64,000 nucleotides of DNA, from positions 37,437,683 through 37,501,682 of the forward strand of contig CM065377.1 in assembly GCA_033060915.1 (NCBI GenBank). Reading direction: 5' to 3'. The translations under genes were made by a program, and so were the position numbers. Position 1 is the first letter of the stretch. Every line of letters starts with the position of its first letter. The notes under the pieces are model-generated. The model was given only the letters and a program-made list of their open reading frames with translations. It was not told the DNA's origin and did not search any database. The DNA comes from Euryodendron excelsum (lineage: Eukaryota; Streptophyta; Magnoliopsida; Ericales; Pentaphylacaceae). Shown here piece after piece: positions 45,940-58,177 of this stretch.

Positions 45940-46910
45940 CATAGCAAAGACAATTTAGTTCCTCCTCCTCCAAAGTGACTTCTATTCTAGAGGATCTAGT
46001 GGGTTGCTCGCCCTCTGTGTTGAGCATGAATAAGCAAACCTAAGGCTCCATTAGATCCACAAGAAGTACTGCAAAGATGGGGATATGAGTCTCTATAGAA
46101 GAATTCAGTGGCAGGGGTACTATTGGCCTGACATGGAGAGATGCCAGGAAGTTTTAGTCCAACTGTACCCACTGCCAGAGTTACTTCAGAGAAGACGAGT
46201 GCAATTTTGTCGAGGATTTTACAAATTGGAGGCAAGTCTACATCGACTACCTCTACGAAGGATCTCTACCCAACAATAACCTCGACGCTACCAGAGTCAA
46301 AAAGTGAGCTGCACGCTTCTTCTTCGACCAAGGGCAGCTATTCAGAAGAAGTTTAGATGGCACTACATTGAGGTGTTTGGCTGGGAGTGAGATAGAAGCT
46401 ATCCGGCAGGAAGCACAAGAGCAGGAACATCAAGGAGGTACTAAACTCTTCCAGCATTTGTTGCACCTGGGCTATTACTGGCCGTTAATGGAGGCCGATT
46501 CAGTGCATTTTGCCAAGAAATGCAAACCCTATCAGAAGTATGGCAATCTTATACAGGCTCTCGCCACCCTATCTGCTAGAATGATTCTTGAAGATAGAGA
46601 AATTGACCTGGAGACCCTGGACGAGAGAATGGACAAAGCAATACAGAAAATGAAAAATTATCAAAATGTGGTGGCCAAGGCATACAACCATTTGGTGATT
46701 CCTATAACCTTCAAGGAGGGAGAATTAGTTTGGAAGACAGTAGAACCAATCATAAGGAACCTGGCTCTCCTTAAGTTCTCTCTGAAATGGGAAGGACCCT
46801 ACAAGGTACTGGAAGGACATCATAGTGGTTACTATGAACTCCAGAGGACTGCTGATGGATTCAGAATAGGCCCAATCAATGCCCAGTTCCTCAAGAAGTA
46901 CTTCCCCTAA
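45940..46910 (+). pseudogene. Tat integrase lacking its DDE core
   Basis: Zinc-binding text occurs twice: SLYRRIQWQGYYWPDMERCQ with NCTHCQ (about 46090-46180, frameshifted), and QHLLHLGYYWPLMEADSVHF with CKPYQKYGNLIQA (46440-46560). Directly afterwards, within open frame 46368-46910, comes the C-terminal segment (ARMILEDREIDLETLDERMD, FKEGELVWKTVEPI, LKWEGPYKVLEGHHSGYY) and the end LKKYFP. The catalytic core expected between the zinc domain and this tail (FTKWVEA, TDQGTVF, ANGQAE-type motifs) is absent, so the core has been removed by an in-frame deletion near 46556. The junction keeps a 180-codon open frame. Confidence 0.88.
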
Positions 46911-47171
46911 TCCAAGTTGGTTCCCAGCCCCTATGAGTTTCTGTTTTGAACCTTGTCTCTTTTATCTTTTTTGCTTCCTTTTGTTTGGAGAAACAAGTAC
47001 TCCCTTCTAGGGAGGATCATGTATAAAAAATAAAAAAAAAAATAGAGCCCTTGTAGCCCAACTAATTGCAAATTGGAATGAACTATAGTTTCTTCCATTT
47101 AACTCCCATTTCATTCAAGCAAGAAGCAATATTTACACAAAAACAAAATGGGGTAGAACCACATCAAACAA
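46911..47171. other. Gap between Tat pol and its antisense ORF
   Basis: Pol ends with TAA at 46910. An A-rich stretch (AAAAAATAAAAAAAAAAATAG, about 47026-47046) and non-coding sequence separate it from the C-terminus of the antisense ORF at 47172. The two genes are convergent. Confidence 0.6.
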
Positions 47172-47789
47172 CTAGCTAGTAAGCTCCTCCTGCTGCACAA
47201 CCTCCTACTACATAGGGACATCAAAAAGGACCATGGAATCTAGGATCAAATTGATTGTGGGAAGAGCTTGCAGGCTAGCATCAAAGTTAGCTTTGGCTTG
47301 CTAAAAATCAGCCTCCTACTTCTCCAGCTTAGCCCTGGCTTCCTTCAGAGGAATCTCGAAGGAGTCCAGAATGATGGTGTTCTCTTTATGTCACTCCAAA
47401 TAGCCAAAGATGTTCAAACGATCCTTCAGCCAGTCTAGAGGAAAGCCCAATGCTTCAAAATCAGAAGCCTCACTCAAGTCCTGGTGAAGGCACTCCTCAT
47501 TAATCTTATGCACCCTCATCTCGGCCAACCTCTTGAAGTAAGTACCAAATTGCTCTAGCACAAGTACACCCATTAGACATCCGACCAACTTGAAACCAGT
47601 AAAAGTGTTGAGATATGCTCTCTTGATACGCTCAAGGAAGGGATGCAGTTCTTCATCTATCAGGCACCCTAAGAATCCAGCAGTCTTCTTCTCTTTTGCT
47701 CCAACAGCAGTTCCAGGCTCTGGGGTAGCTAAAGGCTTCTTGGGAACCTCTGAAATAGTCGTAATAGCGACTGTACCCTTCACAAACAC

Positions 47790-47880
47790 CTATGTTCGGG
47801 CAACACATAGTTAACCACATTGAAACAAAAATAGAGGAACAAATGAAGAAGAAGCAAAAAAGGGGGATATAGCATATTAC
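47790..47880 (-). other. Predicted intron in the Tat antisense ORF (91 bp)
   Basis: Minus strand: exon ends TCAAAGAAG, donor GTAATATGC at 47880; acceptor ...GAACATAG ends at 47790, followed by GTGTTTGTGAAGGG. It joins phase-0 codons without a stop and is T-rich, as plant introns are. Confidence 0.65.
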
Positions 47881-48170
47881 CTTCTTTGAGACCAACTGGC
47901 CAGAAGAGTCCACAGCTTCTGCTAACCCACCCCTCCCGCAACCAAAAATTTTCTTCAACACTTCTGTATCTGTAACAGATTCAAACCACTTCCCAATCGG
48001 AGTTCCATAGTCTACTTCTTCTTCATCACCTGCTTCTTCCTCATATCCTCTCACAATGCCACTTTCCTCTGAGTTATCGCCCTCATTCCCTCTAGGGTTC
48101 TCCTCAACTTCCTTCTCCTCCTTATGGGTCTCCTCAGTCTCAGATTCATCGCTGCTCAACTCCTCCACCT

Positions 48171-48257
48171 CTGTCTCGAGGAAGGAGAAACAGGCTCGAT
48201 TCAGTGAGCACAACAAAAAGAAATACAACAGGGGGGCAAGAGAAAATCAAAACTCAC
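48171..48257 (-). other. Predicted intron in the Tat antisense ORF (87 bp)
   Basis: Minus strand: GTAGCAG|GTGAGTTTTG donor at 48257 (consensus GTGAGT) and CTCGAGACAG acceptor ending at 48171. Splicing joins phase-1 halves into a Glu codon and links the KKRKVA segment to the acidic EVEELSSDE segment in frame. Confidence 0.7.
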
Positions 48258-50456
48258 CTGCTACTTTCCTTTTCTTTGAAGACGACTCCTTGCCCTTCCC
48301 ATATGACTGGATCCTCGACCTCTGACCCACGAAGCAAAGTGAAACAATTAATAGCAGTTACCCAAACTTATCAAGGAAGGTAAATATCAGAAGGCACCAT
48401 TTATTCTGTGAACGCGCTTTGGGGAGGGGGTGAAGAAAGATACGAGCATAGGTCACTTTCCCAAACAGACACCAGACGACGGAGAGGCATTCACATAAGT
48501 AAAATTCTTCAAAACTCCTTTCGGGGTGTTTGTTTTCGGTTGATAAACCAACGACTTCAAAGCCTGTCCCTTACCACCCTTAAAAGGGGCAGGCTTGGGA
48601 GGAGCAAAGTGACTGCAAGTCCCCCTATCCCTCTTCTAGTTCTTCTATGTGGTTAAGTGAAGAGAGGGATCCCCCTTCCTTATGGAAACAACTTTCACCC
48701 GATTCGCATCCATAGAGCAGAAGGAAAAGAAAGAGTCTTCTCCATTACAACTTACAGTGAAGGGTAAAATGGCCCTCGCGCTCGAGGGATGGAAGCTCAA
48801 ATGCCAAAGGTAGGAGGTCAATAACTGGATAGCCCAAAAAGTCACACTCTGTGGCATTCACCCAAAATTTCTACATACACTCATCAAAAGAGGATGCAAC
48901 AGAAGGAGGGGCATGAGGTATCCCTTGGTTATAGCTGAACTACCCCGAGAGCCTATCAGGACAGTACATCATAATGCCATTTCCATCTTCATTCAAGAAT
49001 AGAAGTAGCCCTGGCGTAATCATCAACAGTAGCTTATGGATGTCAACAGGAAGAGATTCAGCACTGGAAAGGAACTCATAGTGGCGTGTCTACAGAGGAT
49101 AGGCAATAGGGACATGGGCTCTGATGTTCCTGTCTATATAAGGGTGAACAATGAACTTCTTCAAATCATCAAAAAACTAACCCAAGTCCTGGCTGCTAAT
49201 GACCCCAAACCACCTTGCCATAAGCGGTTCCCTCTTCTCTATCCGGGTCAATACAACATGACCCTCCTCGTTCACAGTAGTCACAATTACACCAGCATAA
49301 AGGATTTTTGGATGAGAAACTAGCCCCCTGAAGTGCTCAACCAGATAGGCCAATGGGAACTGAGTATGGACATAACTTCTTATGTCATACCGACTTACTG
49401 AGCGCTTTAAGTCATACTTCAACTGGTCTAGACACTGGTAAAGACTCCCCAGGAACAGGGGGACCAAAGTAATCTTTTTTCCTTTAGATAGCAGCACAGC
49501 AAGGGGATACACAAAGGAGGAGATAGAGTCCACAAGGGCTCCTGGAAGGATAAAGGTCGAAAGAAATCAGGCAAGAAAGGTAGCAAAGTAGTTGAACTGG
49601 TTATAGCCCAGCCCTTCAAAAAACTTCAGAGCACCCCTTGATGAAGTGGATTTCGGCTGGACATCTCTAAAGAAATAGTAGATCCAGGCAATGTAGGTGG
49701 ACTTGTTAGTAGGCACTCTCTCAACCAACTACTTCCCGTTACTATCAAAAAGCGAGTTAAAGTTTTGGGTCACACGACACCCTCACTCTAACTCCTTCAC
49801 AATGGCCCTTTCATCCACAAACAAGAGATGGAGTTCCACACAACGATCACTGGTGAGGGGAAGGTGCATTAACGACACGGTATCTTTTATAGTAAGCCCT
49901 GACTCCCCCCATAGAGCCACAAAGGTATGGGATTCGGTGCTCCACTACGAGTTCAGGAGGTCCAGGTTGGGGATATGCCACCGGATGGCTAAGTTCCTGG
50001 CGAGACAAGCAGATTCTTATAAGCCCACTGCCTTCAGGCGAGCCGTCAGCTCTTCGTTAGCTAGGACGTCGTCCACCGACTTTGGCTAGCCGAAGGTAGG
50101 AGACGAGAGGCACTTAAACTAAAAGAACAAGTGGGGACCATCCCCCCTCTCCAATCAAAACCGAAAGACGGACTCTAGTCTGATCATATCGTAGTCATCC
50201 AAAGAAGCCTCCAGCTGGGGGAGAAGTAGGTCGCAAGGTTTTTCGCCCTCATGAAGGAAGCTGACAACCCTCTTCCAGAACTTATCTCCTGGCCCCCCCC
50301 AAGGTAGGGAGCCCTCATCCAGTTATCGTATGGAGGCAACTGAGAATAGTCTTCACCACTAGAGGACTCAGTGTGACCAATAATAGATTTTTGTGCTCTG
50401 TGTTTCCTCGTCATGGTGGTTGAAACTTCAAACTATAGTAAACACAGGGCAAAGGC

Positions 50457-50492
50457 AAAAAAGAGGGAGAGAGGTCAAGAAAAGGGAAGAAG
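50457..50492 (+). other. Candidate polypurine tract of the Tat element
   Basis: A 36-base almost pure purine run (AAAAAAGAGGGAGAGAGG, two pyrimidines, then AAGAAAAGGGAAGAAG) lies just outside the antisense ORF start and is followed by TGGTGTTAGAG. This is the expected layout for a PPT followed by a 3' LTR starting with TG. The LTR end could not be matched because the 5' LTR is not in the window. Confidence 0.35.
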
Positions 50493-51884
50493 TGGTGTTA
50501 GAGTAAACAGCAGTTACAACTGCATCTCCTCTATTATCCCTTTCATATTCATGAATCGTCCCTCTCCTGTCAACTATTTGAATTTCAAAATTCAAAGTAT
50601 CAGTAGTTAATGGCCTGGCGCCAAAAACTGCTGCCCATTAAGGTAAAATGACCCTTAGGGAAACGAAATAGACACTACGTAAGGGAAGCAAAAAGCCTGT
50701 CCCAGAGTCAAAAAAGACAGCTTAAACTTCTTAGACCAATGATAGGTTCTCAGCCAATGGGATGGGAAAGTCTTTGGAGAAACATGGCGAACTGGAAGCA
50801 GGAGTAACGACGATGAGGACCCTTCGACTAGTTTGATTACACATACAACTCCTGGTGCATGTGCCTTCCATATACAAAGGGCAAAATGTAGATAGTCAAA
50901 ATAGGTCCTCGATCAACCATGGTTCAATGGTCTTGCAAGCTAGCCCAAATTTGTTCCTAGAGTAAGACCTACCATCTCAGTCCATGGATAATTGGGCCAG
51001 TTCTGAAGTGCGTTCCCCCATTACTAGAGATAGATCAATAGATCAGGCCTCCAGACGATAAAAGGACTAAGAACCATCAAGCCTTCCCAGGCCCAATCCA
51101 AGAGCAGTAGGTCTGAGAGTCCATCAACCCTCCGTAGATGTGGCACACACCAGAATCCCTCTCACATACCTAAGTTTCAAAGGTTAGAGAGAGAGAGAAT
51201 CAACCTCCTTATGGGAATATCAGAAAGGGAATCATTAGGCAGTGTGGCAGCACCTAGTGAGGACCTCTCCTAATAATCAGGAGGAGGACCAAGGCAGTGA
51301 TTGTGGTAACGGTTACTGGTAGTCCCCATTGTACTGGGATCAGGACGTGTCCTATTTTGGTTGGCTAGGGTGTGAGATATGCCGTTGTGTACATGTGCAG
51401 TACCATAAGCAGCTCGTGGTACAGTGCCACATGGCCATGTCTGCCATGACAGAGCAGAGTAGAACAGGGAGGATCTTTGCAGTCCTTGGGCCACTTGGCA
51501 CATGCTAACCGATTTCTTGGTTCTCAAGCACCAATATACTTGCATGTGTGTATATATGTATATATACATCAGCTAAGAGAGAGAGTCTCTGAGATTCATC
51601 TTCTTCTTCTCTAGTTAAACCAGAAAAAACCTTAGAACTAGCAACCCTAATTCCAGAGCTGCGATCTCAAACACTCTGGGAACCTTTTGCCACCTTCTTT
51701 GTGCATTGCCAGTCACACTCTCTGTCCATCTTCTTCATCACTTCTAAGTCCCTACTGACTAGACACCTTTCTTAACCTCTCCAAGAACGAACTTCCAGAT
51801 GAGTCAATACGATTCAGTGTTAACCCTCTACACCCATCAATCCTCTCTTGTTAATTAGAATACTCTGTGTCAATCTAAAGACAG
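50493..51884. other. Non-coding stretch, possible Tat 3' LTR remnant
   Basis: No convincing gene. It contains a TGTGTGTATATATGTATATA microsatellite-like run near 51545 followed by AGAGAGAGAGTCTCTG, then a plant-leader-like CT-rich and AACCCTAATTCC stretch near 51640. It may include the Tat 3' LTR and its promoter, but no boundary, terminal repeat or duplication is recognisable. The GGCGCC near 50618 is isolated and not part of the giant-LTR foldback. Confidence 0.35.
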
Positions 51885-53430
51885 TGGAGGCTTAGGGTTA
51901 CATGACTTGCATACTCTGAACAAAGTCTATCAACTGAAACTGGGATGGCGCATTCTCACTAAGCCATATTCTTTACTATCTCAAGTTTATAAATCAAAAT
52001 ACTCATATGATTTGAATCATCATCCTCAAAGCCAAAGAGTTTCATAGACTTGGTGTAGTATTTCGAGCTTAGTTTGGTAATATCAATTCTAATGTGCGAT
52101 GGATTATTAGGAATGGTATGGATATTTCATCTTGGAAGGATCATTGGGTAGGACAGGGACCTTTCTTTACGTGAGCAATATACAATTCCTCAAGGGCAGC
52201 AGAACTTTACTGTATATGACATGTTAACTAGCTCTACCAAACAATGGAATATCCCTCGGCTCCGCACTTTGCTACCTAACACTGTGGTAGCCCAAATTGT
52301 GGGGATATATATATATATATATATATATATTCCTAGGAATAAGGTATCTGATCATCTGGTGTGGTGACTCAAAGTTAACGGAAGGTTCTCTCTTAAGTGA
52401 GTCTGCGTATAATTGCTTCAAGAGTACTGCACATCGTGAACTGACTTGTAATCTTCCTTGGCAAGCGCTCTAGAAATTACTGACCTTACCTAGGGTGAAA
52501 TTCTTCCGTTGGTTAGCTAGTCATCAACGTCTACCTACAGTTGCTTTCCTTGCACAGTGTCAAATTCTATCTTCAGTTATATGCCCACTTTGCAAACAAC
52601 AACCAGATACAATGACCCACCCATGTTTTACTAAATTGTTCCTACCTTCAGGTTCTTCGGCGTGCGTGGCTGCCCTTTTGGTTTTTCATCTTCTCATGAA
52701 CTACTAATGATATATTTTTACTGGTTGTTGAAATCATCATCCACACCAAGTATAGTTCTTGGGACCTCTCTTCAGTTATGGATGCTATGGCTTACTCGTA
52801 ATGAAGTTCTCTTTCAACACACTCCAATAAATAAATCCCACATCTCTGTATTCTCATATCAATCGGCTACAGTCAGAATATATGACTGCTCATGGCCATA
52901 TATTTGCTCCTCACCATGTTATCAAGCACAAAGAATATATCATCCAAATTGGTTGGCAGCCACCTCCTCTGAGTTTTTTAAAATTTAATGTGGATGGAGC
53001 AAATGCCAAGTCCAACCTGTGACAAGCAGGCATCGATGGGGTTCTTCAAGGGGCAAACCGCGAAATGCTATTTCCATTCACAAAATCCATTGGTGTCACC
53101 TCCACTATAATGGCTGAATTTAGAGCTATTATAGAAGCTTTGCAATTTGCACAGTGTCTTGGGCTCACTCATCTCATTGTTGAAACTGATTCCTTGGTGG
53201 TTTTCAATATTATATGCAGGAAGGAAACAAGGAACCAAGTCCATCACATGCCGCTGCATGATGTGCCATAACTCTGGCTTCACTTTTATTTTCTCCAGTG
53301 GCGGTTCACTTATCGGGAGGGAAATTTTATAATAGATGTTTTGTCCAAGGCGTAGTAGAAAATCTATTTTTACGTACTAATTATGACCAATCTCCAGATT
53401 TTCTCTGTGATGTTTTGTAGTACAATATAA
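51885..53430 (+). pseudogene. L1-type LINE 3' half: RT C-terminus, zf-RVT and RNase H
   Basis: Begins in the C-terminal part of a plant non-LTR RT (LHTLNKVYQLKLGWRILTKP, then SLLSQVYKSKYSY). The zinc-binding zf-RVT domain follows: LPRVKFFRWLASHQRLPTVA with CPLCKQQPDTMTH (about 52485-52622). A plant-type RNase H comes last: LKFNVDGANAKS, MAEFRAIIEALQFAQ, VETDSLVVFNII and REGNFIIDVLSKA, showing the Asp, Glu, Asp and Asp positions. At least five frame changes or stops interrupt it. The endonuclease and RT palm are missing, as expected of 5'-truncated insertions. A short A-rich tail may lie near 53425-53455. Confidence 0.85.
52305..52330. repeat. (AT)13 microsatellite inside the LINE
   Basis: Uninterrupted AT dinucleotide run within the LINE coding sequence; it adds to the loss of frame there. 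Confidence 0.9.
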
Positions 53431-53883
53431 AAAATTTTAAAAAAAATATTGCATTAAAGCCTTTAGAAGAGTTTTAAATTGGGAAGAGATGTAGGTAGAA
53501 TAGATATTTATTAGACTTATATATATATATATATGTTGTAGCAATCTCGTGGGTCTTGCCCCTAGGTCTTTGACGAGCTCTCTCTTGTTGGCATGTGATC
53601 TTCTGCTCTAAGTACACCGGTGTGGTGCCTGCCAAGGACCCTTCAATGATTAAGTTAGATTCGAGAGGATATCGTTATTCAGTGTATTTTGCTAAGGTTT
53701 CTCTTTTATGCGTACCTCTCGAAGAAGGTCTTTGTTTTCCCTTTTCATGCGTGCATGGGAATGGTTGGTGACATTTCCACATGGCGGTGTTTCAATGAGG
53801 GGTTAGATCCGTGGTAGGGTATTTGAGAGCGTTGTTGTCCCACTACACGCATGGTGTATGTCAAGACAGTGTCAACAGTGAGG
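53431..53883. other. No gene; host sequence into which LTR H inserted
   Basis: Contains a short AT repeat (about 53518-53534) and non-coding sequence. The last about 50 bases (GTTGTTGTCCCACTACACGC through GTGTCAACAGTGAGG) are repeated with changes on the other side of LTR H (59189-59240), showing a pre-existing local duplication at the insertion site. Confidence 0.5.
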
Positions 53884-56883
53884 TGTCGCACCCAGATTTT
53901 TTGCGCTCGAGGAATACTCACACAAGCGGGAAAAATGCTGTACTCTCTCGTTAGAACTCACCCTCCTAGAAGAATGAGTACGACTAGGTTTGAATTGAAA
54001 ATTGGTTTGAAATAAAGGGCTTTTGAAAAAGATTCGGAGTCGCTACCTAACTTGATTAAGGTGAGTTAGGTCACCTAAAAACTAAGAATAATCAGAAAAC
54101 TACACTTAAGGTTTTGGAAAACTATTTTGAAAATATCTCCTCAAGAGAGGGTTTTTAAGGAAAACGGGTTGTTTGGCAACCTTTAGAAAATATTTAGCCC
54201 TTTTTGAAAAATGACTCATTTTGGTCTTTGAAAACAGTGATTCCAGATTCGGAGGTTGGTAACGTGTAGGGAAGATGCACTAAGCTATCACCCTACCCTG
54301 CCCTTTCGGTACCTACATGTCAATCTACCCTAGATTCACCTATGAGAGTCTTGAATTAACAAATGGTCAATCCTATTCACTTTGAAAAACAATGTTTATA
54401 AACTAACATGATGCATGATATGCAAATGCAGAATAAGAGAGAATTGAAGAATAGATTAGGAAATAAATTTGAAAAGAATTTGATTTGAAAATAGATTTGA
54501 AGAGATGGAATTTGAAATTGGAAAGTTTGAAAATTTGGGAATAGAAATTTGAAATTGGAAGGTTGAAAGTAAATTGGAATTTGAGATTTGAAAAGATTTT
54601 GGAAACCGTACCCATGAGGGTAGAATTGAAAGTTTGAAAAGTATTGTGACCGCACCTATGAAGGTTGCCTACGTATCCCTTTGGGGGAATCAGGTCAGTC
54701 GTAGTTCGGACCGGAGTCCGATTGAAAAGAGATTGATTTGAAGAGAGAAATTGAATTAGAAGAAAGAGATTGAATTGAAAACTGGATTTGAATTGGGATT
54801 AAAAGAGGAGATTGGAAATTGAAATTTTGGAAAAGATTGGACTTGGATTTAAAAAGATAGATTTGGACTTTTTTTAGAAAAGAGAAGGTTTAAGAAAACC
54901 TAGACTTAGGAAAGAGAAGAGACTTAGGAAAGATTTGGAAGGATTGGATTTTAGGAAATGCTTGAATTAGGAAAGCTTCAAGTTAGGAAAGCTTCGAATT
55001 TGGAAAGTTTCATTTTTGAAAAGTTCTGAGTTGTGAATTAGGAAAGTTTTGGTTTAGGAAAGTTTCAACTTAGGAAAGTTTTGAATTAGGAAAGTTTTCA
55101 AATTAGGAGAGTTTCGAAATTAAGAAAGTTTTGAAAAAGGGAAGTTTCAATTTTGGAAAGTTTTGAAAACAAGAAAGTTTTGAAAATAAAAAAGTTTTGT
55201 TTTAGGAAAGGTTTGAAAAAGGAAAGTCTTCAGTTTAAGAAATGTTTGAATTAAAAAAGTTTTGAATTTAGGAAAGTCTTAGATTTGGAAAGATTTGAAG
55301 TTTAAGAAAGTTTAAGAATTTAGAAAGATTTGAAATTTAGAAAGTTTAAGATTTAGAAAGTCATAGAGTTTTAGAAAATCTTGAGATTAGGAAAGGGTTG
55401 AATTAGGAAAGATTTGAAAGTTGAGTTTTAAAACTTAGCAAAGATTTTATGTTCAAATTTTGGAAACTTAAGGTTTAGGAAAGTGGAAGTTTAGGAAGGA
55501 TTTGAATTAAGAAAGAGTCGGATTTTGAAATTTAAAGAAAGGTTTAATGTTTAGGTTTAGGAAACTTATGGTTCAGGAAGGAATTGAATTAGGAAAGGTT
55601 TGGACTAGGAAGGGATTGGATTTGGTTTCTAAAAGAGAAGATAGGATTTGGCAAGGATTTGGAAAGGGAGACTCTAGAAACCCTAGTTTTGGAAAATCGT
55701 AGTTTTGACGTAGGAAATAGGTTTTGGAAACAAAGATAGTTTTGATGTAGAAAACAAAAGAGTTTGGAAACCTAGGTTTAGGGCAAAGTTTGAAAATCAT
55801 GTTTTTGGAAAGAAAATTAGGGTTTCCTAATCGTGGTTTCTAGGGCTTGACTTGGTCTCTAAAGAAAGAGTTTTTTTTTTGGAAAACGCATTTTTGGAAA
55901 CGAAGGTTTTCTAGAAGGGAATCCTAGGGAGGAGTTTTTGGAAAATGAATTTGGAAAGAGACTTTCTGGAAAGATTTTTGGAAAGAAGGAGTTTTTGGAA
56001 AGTGTGTTTTTAGAAATGAAGATTTTAGAAGGAAAACCCTAGAGATGAGATTTCTAGAAGGGAGATTTTGGAAAAGAGAGTTTTTGGAAAGATTTTTAGG
56101 AGAGATTTTTTTTAGGAAAGTGAATCTAGGGATTGACTGTAGAAAGTGAATTTTGAGGAAAAGATTTTGGAGAGGAGTTGAAAAAGAGAGTTTTGAAAAA
56201 AAAATTAGATTTTGAAAGGGAGTTTTTGAAAACAATTTTGAAGAGGAGAGTTTTAGGAAAGTATGTTGAAAAAGAGATTTTTAGGAAGAGATTTTTGAAG
56301 AGAGAGAGTTTTTAGAAGGAGTAAAAACATCTCACTTTCCTAAAGCGATTCTAGCCATAAGAGGGCTAGAACCACTTTAAGAAAGTGGTTTTGAAAACAA
56401 GGTTTGAAAATATAGACCAAAAGGCCACTTTTAATATAACACTTTCCTAAAACAACCCTAGCCATGGAAAGACTAGAATCACCCTAGAATTGTGATTTTG
56501 AAAACAAGTTTTTGAAAAAGAGATTTTGATGCAATTTTGAAAAACAAGTTTGAAAACAGTTTTGAAAACAACTTTGAAAACGAATTTTGGAAGATGCAAG
56601 ATTATGATATGCGTAATGCAATTTGGGGTCGTGAACATACAAGGTTAAGGCTTCACCACATAATCAAGGGGGCTGGACCCACGTGGTCTTTGGTTAGACT
56701 AGAAGAAAGCCCCCGACATGGTGACTCTCCAATAATCCAATCCTACACATGGACCGGGAATCCCCTTGTTTCAAGCATGCAAAGAAAAGGCGGGAAAGAG
56801 ATGGGGGATTAAAATAGAGAAAACCCAAGTGGGTTGGAGAGAGAAGAGAGAGGGGGGAAGTGCAGAAATTAAAGAGAAAGCCT

Positions 56884-56885
56884 AC
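56884..56885 (-). promoter_or_regulatory. Donor-like splice site in LTR H leader
   Basis: The minus strand reads AAACAAG|GTAGGCTTTCTC, 347 bases downstream of the H TATA box, preceded by a GAAGA-rich tract as in D. Confidence 0.5.
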
Positions 56886-57224
56886 CTTGTTTCTTGTTTA
56901 TTTTGCGCGCCGTGCAATCTTCGATCTTCGGTCTTCGGTCTTGATCTTCACCTTCAGTCTTCAAGAATTGTCTTCAAGCTTTGGATGGCTGCTCTTCAAG
57001 TCTTCAGAGAGTGGTTGAAGGCTAGTGTATGAGTGTATGGGGGTGTGTATGAGTGTATAGGAGACTAGGGTTTGTATAGAGGCTAGGGTTTGTGTATAGT
57101 GGCTAGGGTTTTTGGGAAAACCTAGGGAGGCTAGGGTTTTGGAGGTGCTCGAACTCTGTATATCGAAATATAGGATTTTTAGGTTAAGTTTGCAGACCCC
57201 CTTTTCACGTTGAACGAGGCTCTG

Positions 57225-57232
57225 TATTTATA
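57225..57232 (-). promoter_or_regulatory. TATA box of LTR H
   Basis: TATAAATA on the minus strand (plus: CTGTATTTATAGAGGG), 54 bases from the foldback. The leader toward lower coordinates has AAACCCTAGCC motifs at about 57060-57145. Confidence 0.75.
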
Positions 57233-57285
57233 GAGGGAAGACAAACCTGGCGCTTGTTGCAGTAGCGCCAGGCCAAATTCTACAC

Positions 57286-57346
57286 TGGCGCCACTAGGAG
57301 TGGCGCCAGGCCATTTTTTGGCTTGGCGCCACTGCTAGTGGTGCCA
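57286..57346 (-). repeat. U3 foldback hairpin of LTR H
   Basis: Arms 57286-57313 and 57319-57346 pair at 25 of 28 positions around a five-T loop. Size, loop length and 54-base distance to TATA equal those in D, although the arm sequences differ at several places. Confidence 0.93.
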
Positions 57347-57598
57347 GCCATTTAGAAAACAATTAAGGTCGGCAAGCAACGTATCTTTGACTAGATTTAG
57401 GCGCCTGTACTAGTGACTACCATGCAATCTTTAGCCTGGCTTCACTAGGAGTGACTCCGGAAAGTCCGGGAATGATTTGAAGGAGCCAGGAATGACCCGG
57501 AAGGCCAAAAGGGAGCAGGAACACTTAAAACAGTGTCCTGGAGGTATTTGACTTGGAAAGTGAGGATAAGGTGGGTCGGAAAGGTTGACCGGGCCTTT

Positions 57599-58090
57599 AG
57601 GGGCAAAACGGTCAATCGGGCCGGAAAACTGCCGGGGCGAACCTGGATTGTCCCGGAAAAAGACTTGGGATCTGGAAACATTATTTAGAATGATTCCAGA
57701 GGTTGCCGGTTTGATTCCCAAAGCCGGCGTGGTCAGAAAAGGAGACCGGCCCACTAGGGGCAAAACGGTCATTTTGTACCGGGTTTGTCGGAACTGACTC
57801 GGAATGATCCGGAAAGGTAAAGGAAGGTTGAGAATACTCTAAAACGTATTCTCCGAATATTACCGGTTTGATACCCAAAGCCGATGTGGTCGAAGAAGGA
57901 GACCGGCCCTCTAGGGGCAAAACGATCATTTTGTACCGGGTTGGTCGGAACTGACTCGAAATGATCCGGAAAGGTAAAGGAAGGTTGAGAATACTATAAA
58001 AAGTATTCTCGGGACATTACCGGTTTGATACCCAGAGCCGGTGTGGTTCCCAGGGCGTTCGGATGCCTAGGGGCAAAATGGTCATCTTGA
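57599..58090 (-). repeat. 157-bp U3 tandem repeat in LTR H
   Basis: The AGGGGCAAAA(C/T) word recurs at 57599, 57756, 57913 and 58069, spacing 157, 157 and 156. Units share CCGGTTTGATxCCCA and GGTTGAGAATACT. Same unit as D, in inverse orientation. Confidence 0.9.
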
Positions 58091-58177
58091 CCGGAAAGTC
58101 TCGGAAAAGGTCCTAAGGGTAGTTTGGTCATTTTCCACCGAAGTGGGCTAACAGCCACTGGTGTTGACCTAGGTTTT

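Larger units (their letters stand above)
47172..50414 (-). pseudogene. Spliced antisense ORF of the Tat element (aORF), decayed
   Basis: Antisense to gag-pol. It starts MTRKHRAQKSIIG at 50414 and continues in pieces (49177-49533, 48645-48857) to a Lys-rich segment with an SSSKKRKVA nuclear-localisation-like motif (about 48262-48290). It then crosses an 87-bp GT-AG intron to an acidic region (VEELSSDESETEETHKEE), and a 91-bp GT-AG intron to GTVAITTISEVPKKPLATPE and a helical C-terminus reaching a TAG at 47172-47174. Both introns restore frame exactly (phase 1, then phase 0). Stops (TGA at 47391-47393, TAGs beyond) look like decayed CGA/CAG codons. Antisense ORFs downstream of pol are known in Tat-clade elements; function is unknown. 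Confidence 0.7.

Noticed and set aside
47590..48325. Plus-strand ORFs over the antisense Tat gene (47590-47814, 48056-48325)
   Set aside because: Ser/Leu-rich shadows of the acidic minus-strand coding; the minus strand has the splice-consistent reading.
54377..54655. 92-residue ORF, nearly identical to one at 61951-62229
   Set aside because: Both lie in the same part of LTR copies H and I; the encoded text is low-complexity Phe/Asn/Ser/Gln from the CT-rich leader. Similarity reflects DNA repeat identity, not a conserved protein.
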